A DNA stretch of 58,965 bases. Origin: Oscillospiraceae bacterium. GTDB lineage: Bacteria; Bacillota; Clostridia; Oscillospirales; UBA929. Under the pieces are notes generated by a model. It made no database searches. It saw only the letters and a list, made by a program, of their open reading frames with translations, and was not told where the DNA came from. The stretch is taken from assembly GCA_031265355.1 (NCBI GenBank), contig JAISCT010000015.1, forward strand, positions 1-58,965, written 5' to 3'. Shown here piece after piece: positions 34,762-43,960 of the stretch; within the stretch, counting starts at the first letter, position 1, and each line of letters begins with the position of its first letter. The position numbers and the translations under genes were made by a program.

Positions 34762-35640
34762 ATGATCGCCAGCATGACGGGGTACGGCCGCGCGGAGCGC
34801 GCCGGTGCGCAGAGGACGGTCACGATCGAGATCCGTTCCGTCAACCATCGCTATTACGATTGCTCCGTGCGGGCGCCGCGCCTGTTTACTTATCTTGAGG
34901 AAGCGGTCCGTGCCCGGGTGCAGAAGGCGGTGACCCGCGGCAAGGTGGACGTGTACATCATGCTGGACTTCGGCGGCGCGGAGACCCCGGACATCGCCCT
35001 GAACGCCCCTGTCCTGGAGGGGTACCTGTCCGCCCTGCACGGCATGGCCGACCGGTATGGCCTGCGTGAGGATCTTTCTGTCATGGCGTTGGCGCGCCTG
35101 CCGGAGGTGTTCAGCGTGCGCCGGGCCGAGGTCGACGCCGAAGCGTTGCTGGTGGAGGTGACGGCGGCGGCGGATGAGGCCCTCGCGATGTTTTTAGAGA
35201 TGCGCGCGCGCGAAGGCGCGCGGCTGGCCGAGGACATGCTGTCTCGGCTCGATGTTGTCGAGGCGCTGATCGCCGAGATCGAGGCGCGCGCGCCTCGCAC
35301 GGTGGCCGAGTACCACACCCGCCTGGAGGCCCGCATGCAAGAAGTACTGCACGGTGTCGGGGTCGACGAAAATCGCATTCTGGCCGAGGCCGCGCTGTAC
35401 GCCGATCGGGTGGCGGTGAACGAGGAAACCGTGCGCCTGCATAGTCACATCGCACAGGCGCGCGCGCTGCTCCGCGGCGGCGGCGGGGTGGGCCGTAAGC
35501 TGGATTTTCTGATCCAAGAGTTCAATCGGGAGGCCAACACCATCGGCTCAAAGGGCAACGACGCCGAGATCGCGCGGCTGGTGGTGGACATGAAATCGGA
35601 GATCGAGAAGATCCGCGAGCAGGCGCAAAACATCGAGTAG
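34762..35640 (+). CDS. YicC/YloC family endoribonuclease
   Basis: A 292-residue protein. The N-terminus SMTGYGRAE with [11 protein letters not shown], and the C-terminus [20 protein letters not shown] followed by [19 protein letters not shown], are diagnostic. YicC proteins cut RNA in E. coli and the family commonly sits before remA/gmk/rpoZ in Bacillota, as here. GGGAGG is nine bases before ATG 34762; an in-frame TTG at 34735 lies at the transcription start. Confidence 0.92.
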   Translation: MIASMTGYGRAERAGAQRTVTIEIRSVNHRYYDCSVRAPRLFTYLEEAVRARVQKAVTRGKVDVYIMLDFGGAETPDIALNAPVLEGYLSALHGMADRYGLREDLSVMALARLPEVFSVRRAEVDAEALLVEVTAAADEALAMFLEMRAREGARLAEDMLSRLDVVEALIAEIEARAPRTVAEYHTRLEARMQEVLHGVGVDENRILAEAALYADRVAVNEETVRLHSHIAQARALLRGGGGVGRKLDFLIQEFNREANTIGSKGNDAEIARLVVDMKSEIEKIREQAQNIE

Positions 35641-35657
35641 CTGCGGGAGGAGACGCT

Positions 35658-35936
35658 ATGAAACTGATCAACATAGGCTTTGGCAACATGGTGTCGGCCG
35701 GACGGCTGATCGCCATTGTGAGCCCGGAGTCCGCGCCCGTCAAGCGGATCATCCAGGAGGCGCGTGACCAGGGACTCCTGATCGACGCCACCTATGGGCG
35801 CCGCACGCGTGCGGTGCTGGTGGCCGATAGCGGCCACATTATCCTGTCGGCTATCCAGCCGGAGACGGTGGCGCACCGTCTGGATGTGCGGGAGGAAGAG
35901 GACGGTATGGCGGAAGACGTGGCCGATGATGCGTGA
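35658..35936 (+). CDS. remA: RemA/DUF370 DNA-binding regulator
   Basis: A 92-residue protein with the family core [27 protein letters not shown] and [26 protein letters not shown]. RemA forms DNA-wrapping rings and activates extracellular matrix and osmoprotection genes in Bacillus; targets here are unknown. Its 3' end overlaps the gmk start. Confidence 0.92.
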   Translation: MKLINIGFGNMVSAGRLIAIVSPESAPVKRIIQEARDQGLLIDATYGRRTRAVLVADSGHIILSAIQPETVAHRLDVREEEDGMAEDVADDA

Positions 35937-36549
35937 CGGCGTGGGCGTCCTGGTCGTCATCTCGGGTCCTTCGGGCGCAGGCAAGTCCACCGTGATCCGG
36001 GAATTGCTCAGCGCAAAAGACCGCTTTGAAAAGCCTTTGTTTTTTTCCGTATCCTCGACGACGCGCCCCCCGCGCGCGGGGGAGAAGGATGGTGTACACT
36101 ACCATTTCGTACCGCGGGCAGATTTTGAGGCGCTCATCGCACGCGACGGGTTCCTTGAATACGCCGAATATGCGGGGCAGTGTTACGGCACGCCGCGCGC
36201 GGCGGTAGAAACATGTTTGGCGCGGGGCGGGTGCGCGCTGCTCGACATCGAGGTCCAGGGCGCCATGCAGGTGAAGCGCCGCCGGCCGGATGCCGCGTTG
36301 GTGTTTTTAATGCCGCCATCTTGGGAAGAATTGGAAAGACGCCTGCGCGGTCGGCGGAGCGAGCCGGAGGAGAAGATCGTGCGGCGTCTCGCCATCGCCC
36401 ACGAGGAATTCAACTATATCGGCGCTTACGACTATGTGATCTTTAATGACTCCGTGGAAAAGGCGGCCCGACAGATTGAGGCCGTCATCCGCGCCGAACG
36501 CTGCCGCGTGGCGCGGATGCTCCCCTGGGTCGGTTTGCAGACGCCGTAG
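35926..36549 (+). CDS. gmk: Guanylate kinase
   Basis: Phosphorylates GMP to GDP. 207 residues with P-loop [13 protein letters not shown] (about residues 9-21), [22 protein letters not shown] (GMP-binding), [13 protein letters not shown], and [12 protein letters not shown]. Adjacent ATGs at 35926 and 35929 lie inside the remA end, so translation is coupled. The longer upstream open frame is antisense-free but unlikely. Confidence 0.93.
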   Translation: MMRDGVGVLVVISGPSGAGKSTVIRELLSAKDRFEKPLFFSVSSTTRPPRAGEKDGVHYHFVPRADFEALIARDGFLEYAEYAGQCYGTPRAAVETCLARGGCALLDIEVQGAMQVKRRRPDAALVFLMPPSWEELERRLRGRRSEPEEKIVRRLAIAHEEFNYIGAYDYVIFNDSVEKAARQIEAVIRAERCRVARMLPWVGLQTP

Positions 36550-36576
36550 CGCATTGGAAATTGGGAGGTATCATGG

Positions 36577-36786
36577 ATGCTGGAACCGTCGCTGAATCAA
36601 CTGATGCACCAGATCGACACACGTTATCTGCTTGTGAACGTCGCGGCCGCGCGGGCACGTGAGATTGCCGAGGAAGCCGAGCGGCAGGGAATCCAATTGA
36701 ACGAAAAACCGGTCAAACTGGCCATTGAGGAGATTGCCGAAGGGCGGCTGACCGCCCGTGCGCTGCACCCAGAAAGTTCTTCATGA
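36577..36786 (+). CDS. rpoZ: RNA polymerase omega subunit
   Basis: A 69-residue protein with LMHQIDTRYLLVNVAAARAREIA, KPVKLAIEEIAEGRL, the usual omega pattern. Omega supports RNA polymerase assembly and, in some bacteria, alarmone response. GGGAGG eight bases before the ATG. The stop overlaps priA (ATGA). Confidence 0.9.
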   Translation: MLEPSLNQLMHQIDTRYLLVNVAAARAREIAEEAERQGIQLNEKPVKLAIEEIAEGRLTARALHPESSS

Positions 36787-39254
36787 GTGACGGAGACGGC
36801 GCGCGGTACGCGCGTGTGGCCGTGGCTGACGCCGTGTTTGCCATCGACCGCCCGTATGACTACGCGGTGCCGGAGACCATGCGCGCGGATATCGCGCCGG
36901 GCTGCCGGGTGCTTGTGCCGTTTGGAAGAGGCAACCGGCGCAGCGAGGGACTTGTGCTGGCGCTGGCCGGCGAGAGCCGAGTGGAAAAGACCAAGCCCAT
37001 CGCCGCACTCCTTGACCGCGCGCCTGTGCTGGACGAGACGGCCATACGGCTGGCCCTGTGGATGCGAGAACGTTATGTCTGCACTTGCTACGAGGCCGCG
37101 CGCGCCATGCTCCCGGCGGGGCTGTGGCACGCGCACGCCGAGACGGTGGCGCTCACCCCGGGCGTCGATCGCGCGGAGGCGCTGGCGCTGCTGGCCCAGT
37201 TGCCGAAGGCGGTGCAGCTGCTGGAGGCCCTGTACGGCGCGCCTGAGGGGCGTCTGTCCCTGGGCGAAGCCGAGGACCTGCTGGGCGGCGCGGCCGCGCT
37301 CCGCGATGCGCTACGCACACTGGCCGGCAAAGGCCTGGCCGAGGGGCGGACTGTGACGCGCCGCCGCGTGGGCGATAAGACCGTACGGGGCGTCCGTCTT
37401 GCCATCGCGTCCGAGGACGCGCGCGCGCTGGCCGCCGCCTGGGCGGCGCGCGCCCCCATGCAGACGGCGGTGCTCACACTGCTCTGCGAGGCCGAGGTGG
37501 TGTCGACCCACGAGATAGGCTACCTGACGGGCGCGCGGCCCGCCGTGCTTACACAGCTTGCGCGGCGTGGTCTCGTGACGTTTGAGGAACAGGAGGTATA
37601 CCGCCGTCCGGCGGGCGCCTCCCGGGAACCGGCGGCGCCCTTGGTTTTGAACGACGGGCAGCAGGCAGCCCTGACGCGCCTCACCGCGCTGGCGGACGCC
37701 GGCCGGCCGGTCTGCGCGCTGCTCTTCGGTGTAACGGGCAGCGGGAAGACGTCGGTCTATCTTGAGCTGATTCGGCATATAGGCAAACAGGGCGGACAAT
37801 CTATCGTCATGGTACCGGAGATCGTACTGACGCCCCAGCTCATGGAGACGTTCTCCCGCGCGTTTGGCGAGCGCGTGGCCCTGCTGCACAGCGGGCTCTC
37901 GCTGGGCGAGCGGTATGACGAGTGGAAACGCATCCGCGCGGGTCTCGTCGATGTGGTGCTCGGTACCCGTTCGGCGGTTTTTGCTCCGTTGACACGCCTG
38001 AAGCTCATTGTCATGGACGAGGAACAGGAACACAGCTACAAGTCGGAAAACGCGCCGCGCTACCACGCGCGCGACGTCGCCAAGTACCGCTGCACGCGCT
38101 CCGGCGGCCTGTTGCTGCTCGGCAGCGCCACGCCGTCTGTAGAAAGCGCGTTCTTTGCCCGTAGCGGGCGGTATGTATCTTTGGAGATGCCGACGCGTTA
38201 TAACGCACGCGCGCTGCCGCAGGTGCTGATGGTCGATTTGCGCCGAGAGCTCCGGGAGGGCAACGCCGGCGCCCTCAGCGCCGTGTTGTGCGCGGAAATC
38301 GAAAAAAATCTTACGGCCGGGCAGCAGAGTATTCTCTTTCTCAACCGGCGGGGCTACAACCGTCTGCTGCTCTGCGAGAGTTGCGGGACCGCGCGCCATT
38401 GTCCGCGGTGCAGCGTCGCGCTGACCTACCACGCGGCGAACGACCGGCTGATGTGCCACCGTTGCGGCCACTCGGAAAAACGTCCCGACGTCTGCCCGGA
38501 CTGTGCCGGTTCGTTTCGGCCCGTGGGGACCGGTACACAGAGAGTAGAGGAGGAACTGCGTGTCCTCTTCCCCGGTGTGGAGATGCTGCGTATGGACGCC
38601 GACACCACCGCCGGGCAGGGTGCGCATGCGAAATTGTTGACGCACTTTCGCGAGGGCCGCGTCCCACTGCTCATCGGGACGCAGATGGTGACAAAGGGGC
38701 TGGACTTTGAAAACGTCACGCTGGTCGGTGTGCTGGACGCCGACCAGGCGCTTCACACCGGTGAGTTTCGCGCCCACGAGCGGGCATTTTCGCTGATCAC
38801 GCAGGTGGTGGGCCGTGCTGGGCGCGGTGAGAAGCCGGGGCGTGCGGTTATCCAGACATTCACGCCGGATCATCCGGTGCTCGCGGCCGCGGCCGCGCAG
38901 GACTACGAGGCATTTTACCGCGATGAGATCGCCCTGCGGCAGGCCGTGGGCCTCCCGCCTTTTTGCGACATCGTCACGCTGGTATTTTCGGGGATAGATC
39001 CGGAGCAGGTGCAGCACGCCTGTCTGCGGCTGCGCCGGGCGGTCGAGCAAACCGGGCGGCGCCTGTTTGCGCAGGTGCTGGGCCCTGTGCCCGCGCTCGT
39101 TTGGAAGGTAAACAACCGCTATCGTTACCACATGACGCTGATCGGCCGCTACGACAAAGTGGTCCGCGGCTATGTGGGCGGACTGCTCACGGCGTTCAAA
39201 GAGGACGGCCAAAACCGCGGCGTTCATCTTTACGCCGATTTAAACGCATATTGA
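36783..39254 (+). CDS. priA: Primosomal protein N', replication restart helicase
   Basis: An 823-residue helicase that reloads the replisome at stalled forks. N-terminal 3'-end-binding domain (RVAVADAVFAIDRPYDYAVPE), Walker A GVTGSGKTSVYLE (about residue 320), DEEQEHSYK, then eight zinc-binding Cys (CESCGTARHCPRCSVALTYH, CHRCGH, CPDCAG), and motif GTQMVTKGLDFENVTLVGVLDAD. Full length. Confidence 0.95.
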   Translation: MSDGDGARYARVAVADAVFAIDRPYDYAVPETMRADIAPGCRVLVPFGRGNRRSEGLVLALAGESRVEKTKPIAALLDRAPVLDETAIRLALWMRERYVCTCYEAARAMLPAGLWHAHAETVALTPGVDRAEALALLAQLPKAVQLLEALYGAPEGRLSLGEAEDLLGGAAALRDALRTLAGKGLAEGRTVTRRRVGDKTVRGVRLAIASEDARALAAAWAARAPMQTAVLTLLCEAEVVSTHEIGYLTGARPAVLTQLARRGLVTFEEQEVYRRPAGASREPAAPLVLNDGQQAALTRLTALADAGRPVCALLFGVTGSGKTSVYLELIRHIGKQGGQSIVMVPEIVLTPQLMETFSRAFGERVALLHSGLSLGERYDEWKRIRAGLVDVVLGTRSAVFAPLTRLKLIVMDEEQEHSYKSENAPRYHARDVAKYRCTRSGGLLLLGSATPSVESAFFARSGRYVSLEMPTRYNARALPQVLMVDLRRELREGNAGALSAVLCAEIEKNLTAGQQSILFLNRRGYNRLLLCESCGTARHCPRCSVALTYHAANDRLMCHRCGHSEKRPDVCPDCAGSFRPVGTGTQRVEEELRVLFPGVEMLRMDADTTAGQGAHAKLLTHFREGRVPLLIGTQMVTKGLDFENVTLVGVLDADQALHTGEFRAHERAFSLITQVVGRAGRGEKPGRAVIQTFTPDHPVLAAAAAQDYEAFYRDEIALRQAVGLPPFCDIVTLVFSGIDPEQVQHACLRLRRAVEQTGRRLFAQVLGPVPALVWKVNNRYRYHMTLIGRYDKVVRGYVGGLLTAFKEDGQNRGVHLYADLNAY

Positions 39255-39269
39255 GGGAGAGATGCCATC

Positions 39270-39764
39270 ATGGCCCTGCGTCAGATTTTGACGCGCGGAG
39301 ACGAGACGCTGCAAAAGACGTCCCGTCCCGTCACAAAGTTCGACAAACGGCTGCACACGCTGCTGGACGATATGTTGGAGACCCTCCGCGACGCCCATGG
39401 GGCCGGTTTGGCGGCGCCCCAGATCGGGGTGCTGCGCCGTGTGGTGCTGATCGAAGTGGAGGAGGGCGTACCCATTGAGCTCATAAATCCAGAGATCGTC
39501 CGGGAGGAGGGGGCGCAGGAGGGACCCGAGGGCTGCCTCAGCATCCCCGGCCTCTACGGGATCGTAAAGCGTCCGATGACCGTGACCGTGCGGGCGCAGG
39601 ACCGCCATGGACAGCCTATCACGATGACGGGGGAGGAGATGCTGGCGCGGGCGTTTTGTCACGAGGTCGACCATCTGAATGGGCGGTTGTTTACGGAGTT
39701 TGCCACCGAATATTTGGACCCGGATCAGCTGCCGGCGCCGGAGGACGAGGAGGAGTCGATATAA
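39270..39764 (+). CDS. def: Peptide deformylase
   Basis: Removes the formyl group from new proteins. 164 residues with the three family motifs: GAGLAAPQIG (about residues 44-53), EGCLSIPG (metal Cys) and HEVDHLNG (metal His pair and catalytic Glu). Its TAA stop shares bases with the apparent fmt start. Coupling def and fmt keeps formylation and deformylation in step. Confidence 0.95.
   Translation: MALRQILTRGDETLQKTSRPVTKFDKRLHTLLDDMLETLRDAHGAGLAAPQIGVLRRVVLIEVEEGVPIELINPEIVREEGAQEGPEGCLSIPGLYGIVKRPMTVTVRAQDRHGQPITMTGEEMLARAFCHEVDHLNGRLFTEFATEYLDPDQLPAPEDEEESI
39748..39753 (+). promoter_or_regulatory. Shine-Dalgarno for fmt
   Basis: AGGAGG seven bases before ATA 39761, ideal spacing. It is the best evidence that fmt starts at this non-standard codon rather than at ATG 39776. 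Confidence 0.65.
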
Positions 39765-40702
39765 ATCTTGTTTTTATGGGCACCCCGGCCTTTGCCGTGC
39801 CCTCGTTGCGGGCGCTGCTGGCGGACGGTCACCGGGTGGCGGGTGTATTCACCCAGCCGGACAAGCCGTGCGGGCGCGGATACGCCGTCGCGTTTTCTCC
39901 GGTCAAGGAATTGGCGCTGACCCACGGCATACCGGTCTTTCAGCCCGAGACATTCCGGGCCGGCGCGGCGACGGAGACGCTGCGCGCGCTGGCTCCGGAT
40001 CTGATCGCGGTGGTCGCGTACGGGCGGATCCTGCCGCGGGCGGCGCTTGAGATCCCGCCGGTGGGCTGTATCAATCTGCACGCGTCGCTGCTGCCGAAGT
40101 ACCGGGGGGCCGCGCCCATCCAGTGGGCTGTGACAAACGGAGAGGCCGAGACCGGTGTGACGACGATGCACATGGCCCCGGCGCTCGACAGCGGGGATAT
40201 CATTTACGCCGAATCCCTCTCAATTGGGCCGGACGAGACGGCCGCCGCCCTGCAAGAGAGGCTGATGGTCCTGGGGGCGTCGCTGCTGTCGAGGACCGTG
40301 CGCGCGTTCGCGGACGGGGTGGCGCCGCGCACGCCGCAAAACGACGCCGAGGCCTCTTTCGCGCCTCTGTTGTGCCGCGAGGACGGGCGGATCGACTGGC
40401 GGGCCGACGCCCGTCAGGTTTGCTGCCTGGTGCGGGGGATGCAGCCCTGGCCGCTGGCCCACACCGCCCCGGAGCACTGGAAGATCTACGCCGCCCGGGA
40501 GACCGGCCGTCGGAAAGAGGGCGCGCCCGGCACCGTGGTCGCCGTCGGGCCGGGAGGACTGGAGGTCCTCTGCGGGGACGGATACACAGTGCTTATCACC
40601 GAGCTGCAGGCCAAGGGCGGCCGGCGCATGGCCGCGGCGGATTATGCCCGCGGCCACGCGATGCCGCGGTCTCTGCTGGCCGGAGAAGAGAACGGCCGAT
40701 GA
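39761..40702 (+). CDS. fmt: Methionyl-tRNA formyltransferase with an apparent ATA start
   Basis: Formylates Met-tRNA for initiation. Motifs: LVFMGTPAFAVPSL, QPDKPCGRG, VVAYGRILPRAAL and CINLHASLLPKYRGAAPIQWA (catalytic Asn-His-Asp set), LDSGDIIY; C-terminal OB domain. The family starts as M-x-x-VFMGTP. Here the codon at that position is ATA (39761-39763), read ATA-AAT-CTT-GTT-TTT-ATG. A single G in place of A would give ATG and an ATGA overlap with def. The only canonical alternatives are ATG 39776, which removes the first beta strand, or TTG 39656 deep in def. Initiation at ATA, as AUU in infC, is rare but known in kind. 313 residues from 39761. Confidence 0.88.
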   Translation: MNLVFMGTPAFAVPSLRALLADGHRVAGVFTQPDKPCGRGYAVAFSPVKELALTHGIPVFQPETFRAGAATETLRALAPDLIAVVAYGRILPRAALEIPPVGCINLHASLLPKYRGAAPIQWAVTNGEAETGVTTMHMAPALDSGDIIYAESLSIGPDETAAALQERLMVLGASLLSRTVRAFADGVAPRTPQNDAEASFAPLLCREDGRIDWRADARQVCCLVRGMQPWPLAHTAPEHWKIYAARETGRRKEGAPGTVVAVGPGGLEVLCGDGYTVLITELQAKGGRRMAAADYARGHAMPRSLLAGEENGR

Positions 40703-42054
40703 AAGCAAGGGACAGTGTGGACGTGTCGCCGGCGCGCAGCGGCGCACTGCGGGTCCTGGCGGCGCGCCGCCGCGGCGGGTGGCCGGACAGGGCGCTGAAG
40801 GACGAACTGAGACGCGGGCGGTTTTCCGCCCGCGACGCGGCACTGTGCACGCGGCTCAGCTACGGCGTCTTGCAAAACGAAAGGCTGCTGGACTTCTATC
40901 TGGCGACCCATTCGCGCCTGCCGCTCACCCGACTGGAGGCCGGGATTCTGGATATCCTGCGCCTCGGCGCTTATCAAATTGTATTTTTGGATAAAATTCC
41001 CAATTATGCGGGCGTCTCAGCCTGTGTGGATATGGCGCGCGCGCTGTCCGGCGCCAAGGCGGCCGGTTATGTCAACGCGGTGCTGCGCGCGCTGTTGCGC
41101 GGATCGTTGCCTCAGCCCGGCGGCACGGACGTCGAGCGCCTCTCGGTGCTCTATAGCCGGCCTGCCTGGCAGGTGGCGCTGTACTTGGACCGGCTGGGGC
41201 CGGACGAGTGCGAGGCGCTGCTGCGCGCGGACAACGAAAGCCCGCCCATTTGGGTGCAGGTGAACCCCCTACGCGGCCGTGCGGAAGAACTGGCGGAGCG
41301 TCTTGCCGCGGACGGGGTGGAGGCGGTGCCTCATCCCTTTGTGCCCGATTGTCTGGCGCTCAGCCACACCGGGGACATCGAGGCGCTGGAGACGTACCGG
41401 GCGGGGTGGTTTCTGGTGGCCGATCCGGCCGCCCGGCTGGCCGTGTCGGCGGCGCGTCCGCAGCCCGGGGAGACGGTGATCGACGGTTGCGCCGCGCCGG
41501 GCGGCAAGAGTTTTCTCACGGCCATGGAGATGCAAAACCGCGGACGCATTCTGGCTTGCGACATACATGGGCACAAGATGACGCTGCTTGAGAAGGGCGC
41601 GGCGCGGCTGGGTCTTTCCGCCGTGACGCCGTGCCGCAAAGACGCGGGCGCGTTCGATCCGTCGCTGACGGAGAGCGCCGACCTGGTGATCGCCGATCTG
41701 CCCTGCTCAGGTATGGGTGTTGTGCGCAAGAAGCCGGACATCCGGGATCGAGACGCCGAGGATGTGGCGGGCCTGCCCGCCGTGCAGCGCAGGCTGCTTT
41801 GCAACCTCGCGCGCTATGTACGGCCGGGCGGGCGGCTTTTGTATGTCACCTGCACATTGCGGACGGAAGAAAATGAGGCGGTGGCGGACGACTTTCTGCA
41901 GAGCCATCCCGCCTTTGCGCCGAAGTCCTTTATATTGCCGCCGCCCGTCGGTTGCACGGACGGGCGCATCACGCTGTGGCCGCACCGTGTGGAGACGGAC
42001 GGGTTTTTTATCGCGCTGTTCGGGCGTGTGGGCGGTGGAGGTGAGGCCGTATGA
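40699..42054 (+). CDS. rsmB: 16S rRNA (cytosine-967-C5)-methyltransferase
   Basis: A 451-residue protein: N-terminal NusB-like RNA-binding domain (residues ~10-150), then an SAM-dependent methyltransferase with IDGCAAPGGKSFLTAMEM (SAM loop), DLPCSGMGVVRKKPDIR (first catalytic Cys) and LLYVTCTLRTEENE (second Cys, nucleophile). ATG 40699 overlaps the fmt stop. Confidence 0.93.
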   Translation: MKARDSVDVSPARSGALRVLAARRRGGWPDRALKDELRRGRFSARDAALCTRLSYGVLQNERLLDFYLATHSRLPLTRLEAGILDILRLGAYQIVFLDKIPNYAGVSACVDMARALSGAKAAGYVNAVLRALLRGSLPQPGGTDVERLSVLYSRPAWQVALYLDRLGPDECEALLRADNESPPIWVQVNPLRGRAEELAERLAADGVEAVPHPFVPDCLALSHTGDIEALETYRAGWFLVADPAARLAVSAARPQPGETVIDGCAAPGGKSFLTAMEMQNRGRILACDIHGHKMTLLEKGAARLGLSAVTPCRKDAGAFDPSLTESADLVIADLPCSGMGVVRKKPDIRDRDAEDVAGLPAVQRRLLCNLARYVRPGGRLLYVTCTLRTEENEAVADDFLQSHPAFAPKSFILPPPVGCTDGRITLWPHRVETDGFFIALFGRVGGGGEAV

Positions 42055-43082
42055 CGGGAGGACTGGTAGAGCTCGCCGCCTGTACGCCGGAGGAACTGCG
42101 GACTCTGCTGCCGGAGGCGCCGGCGTACCGCGCGGGACAGGCGTTTCGGTGGTTGCAAAAGGGCGTGCGTGCCTTCGATGAGATGACGGACCTGCCGCTG
42201 TCTCTCCGGGAACGGTTGGCGGCAATCGGGTACCTGACGGCGCCGTTCGCCACCCGGCGTCAGACGGCCCGCGACGGCACAACGAAGATTCTTTGGAGGC
42301 TGTCGGACGGACAGAGCGTCGAGAGCGTGTTCATGCGTTATCGGCACGGCAACACGGTGTGTCTTTCCACGCAGGCGGGTTGTCGGCAAGGTTGTGCCTT
42401 CTGTGCCTCCACAGTGGGGGGGCTGATCAGAAACCTGACCGCCGGGGAGATGCTGGCGCAGGTCACGGGCGCCGCCCGTCAGGTCGGTGCGCCCGTCTCC
42501 GGCGTGGTGCTCATGGGAATCGGGGAGCCGCTGGACAATCTGGACGAGGTCGAGCGCTTCGTGCGTCTGCTGGCGCACCCGGACGGGCTGCACATGAGCC
42601 CGCGCCGCGTGTCGCTGTCGACCTGCGGGCTGATCGACGGCATCGATCGGCTGGCGGCGCTGGCCCTGCCGCTCACGCTGTCCGTCTCCTTGCATGCGGC
42701 CGACGACGAGACGCGCACTCGACTCATGCCGGGCAATCCGGGGGTGTCCGCGTTGCTTGACGCTTGCCGGCGCTACTTCAAGGCCACGGGGCGGCGCGTC
42801 TCTTATGAATACATTCTCCTGCGGGATGTAAACGATACGGAGGACCGGGCGCATTTGCTGGGCCGTCTGCTGACGGGTGCGCCGGCCCACGTAAACCTGA
42901 TCCCATATAACCCGACGGGGCGGGGCGGTTTTCAGCCGAGCCGGCCAGATCAGATCCGCCGTTTTGCCGCCGCCGTGGCTTCGTATGGGCCGAGTGTGAC
43001 CTGCCGCAGAAGGCTGGGCCAAGAGATTGACGCCGCTTGCGGACAATTGCGTAGACAAACCGGACAAAATGTCGTACAATAA
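42051..43082 (+). CDS. rlmN: 23S rRNA (adenine-2503-C2)-methyltransferase
   Basis: A 343-residue radical SAM enzyme that methylates A2503 of 23S rRNA and A37 of some tRNAs. Cluster motif GCRQGCAFCAST at about residue 110, MGIGEPLDN, SLHAADDETR, and LIPYNPTGRGGFQPS before the C-terminal Cys. Overlaps rsmB by 4 bp. A promoter-like TAGACA-N17-TACAAT for the next gene lies inside its 3' end. Confidence 0.95.
   Translation: MTGGLVELAACTPEELRTLLPEAPAYRAGQAFRWLQKGVRAFDEMTDLPLSLRERLAAIGYLTAPFATRRQTARDGTTKILWRLSDGQSVESVFMRYRHGNTVCLSTQAGCRQGCAFCASTVGGLIRNLTAGEMLAQVTGAARQVGAPVSGVVLMGIGEPLDNLDEVERFVRLLAHPDGLHMSPRRVSLSTCGLIDGIDRLAALALPLTLSVSLHAADDETRTRLMPGNPGVSALLDACRRYFKATGRRVSYEYILLRDVNDTEDRAHLLGRLLTGAPAHVNLIPYNPTGRGGFQPSRPDQIRRFAAAVASYGPSVTCRRRLGQEIDAACGQLRRQTGQNVVQ
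43052..43080 (+). promoter_or_regulatory. Possible promoter of the stp-prkC-rsgA run
   Basis: TAGACA (43052-43057), 17 bp, TACAAT (43075-43080), 128 bp before the phosphatase ATG. The 125-bp gap before stp holds GC-rich imperfect repeats but no gene. Confidence 0.5.
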
Positions 43083-43207
43083 GTCATGTTGTTTCCGCCG
43101 CCGCCCGGCGCACCGGGAGAGGCGGTCCCCTCAAGAGAGAGAGCAGAAAGTTCGGGCGGCGGTTCCGCCGGGGGCAGCCGCCACGGGCCAAGAAGTGGGT
43201 GGGACAG

Positions 43208-43942
43208 ATGAACGCATGGGGCATTACCGACCAGGGCAAGGTGCGCACCCAGAACCAAGACGCCTTTTTCCTGCATGTGTCGCATGAATCCACGCAGGCC
43301 GTTCTCGCGGTCTGCGACGGCATGGGGGGTGCGCGCGCCGGCAATGTGGCCTCCGAACTTGCGCTTGAGATCTTTGTGGAGGAGGTCCGCCGGGATTTGC
43401 GCGCGTCGCCGGACGAACAGGAGATGGAGCGAATGCTGGCACAGGCCGTCGAAGAGGCCAACGCGCGCGTCTTTGCGCGCGCGCAGTCCAGCGAGGCGTA
43501 TGCGGGGATGGGTACGACGCTGGTCGGCGCCATCCTATCTGGTCGTCAGGCGGCCGTGGTGAACATCGGTGACAGCCGCGCGTACCGCGTCGGCACGCAC
43601 GGCGTGAGTCGCGTAACGCGCGACCATTCGCTTGTGGAGGCGCTGATCGACAAGGGAGATCTCACCTTTGAGCAGGCGCGTTCCCATCCGAGCAAAAATC
43701 TGATCACCCGTGCGTTGGGCACGGAGCCCCGCGTGGACTGCGATCTGTACACCTTGGACCTGGCGCCGGGCGAGTATCTGCTGCTTTGTTCGGACGGGCT
43801 CACAAACGTGGTGGAGGACCGTGAGATCCTGGCCGAAGTGCTTCGGGAGGGTGAACTCTCTCAGCGCTGCCGTCGGTTGATTGAATTGGCAAACGACAGG
43901 GGCGGCCCCGACAACATCACGGTCGTGGTTGCGCAGGTATGA
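43208..43942 (+). CDS. PP2C-type Ser/Thr protein phosphatase
   Basis: A 244-residue phosphatase of the Stp1/PrpC group that counteracts the following kinase. Metal-binding Asp in NQDAFF and VCDGMGGARAGNVASE, later VNIGDSRAYR, LLCSDGLTNVVED and RGGPDNITVVV. GTG 43199 is an in-frame alternative; ATG 43208 begins the usual N-terminus. Confidence 0.93.
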   Translation: MNAWGITDQGKVRTQNQDAFFLHVSHESTQAVLAVCDGMGGARAGNVASELALEIFVEEVRRDLRASPDEQEMERMLAQAVEEANARVFARAQSSEAYAGMGTTLVGAILSGRQAAVVNIGDSRAYRVGTHGVSRVTRDHSLVEALIDKGDLTFEQARSHPSKNLITRALGTEPRVDCDLYTLDLAPGEYLLLCSDGLTNVVEDREILAEVLREGELSQRCRRLIELANDRGGPDNITVVVAQV

Positions 43943-43960
43943 TTGAGGAGGTTCAGTTCA

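Noticed and set aside
37311..39227. 638-residue minus-strand frame
   Set aside because: Antisense to priA; composition is Arg/His/Gln-rich shadow sequence without motifs.
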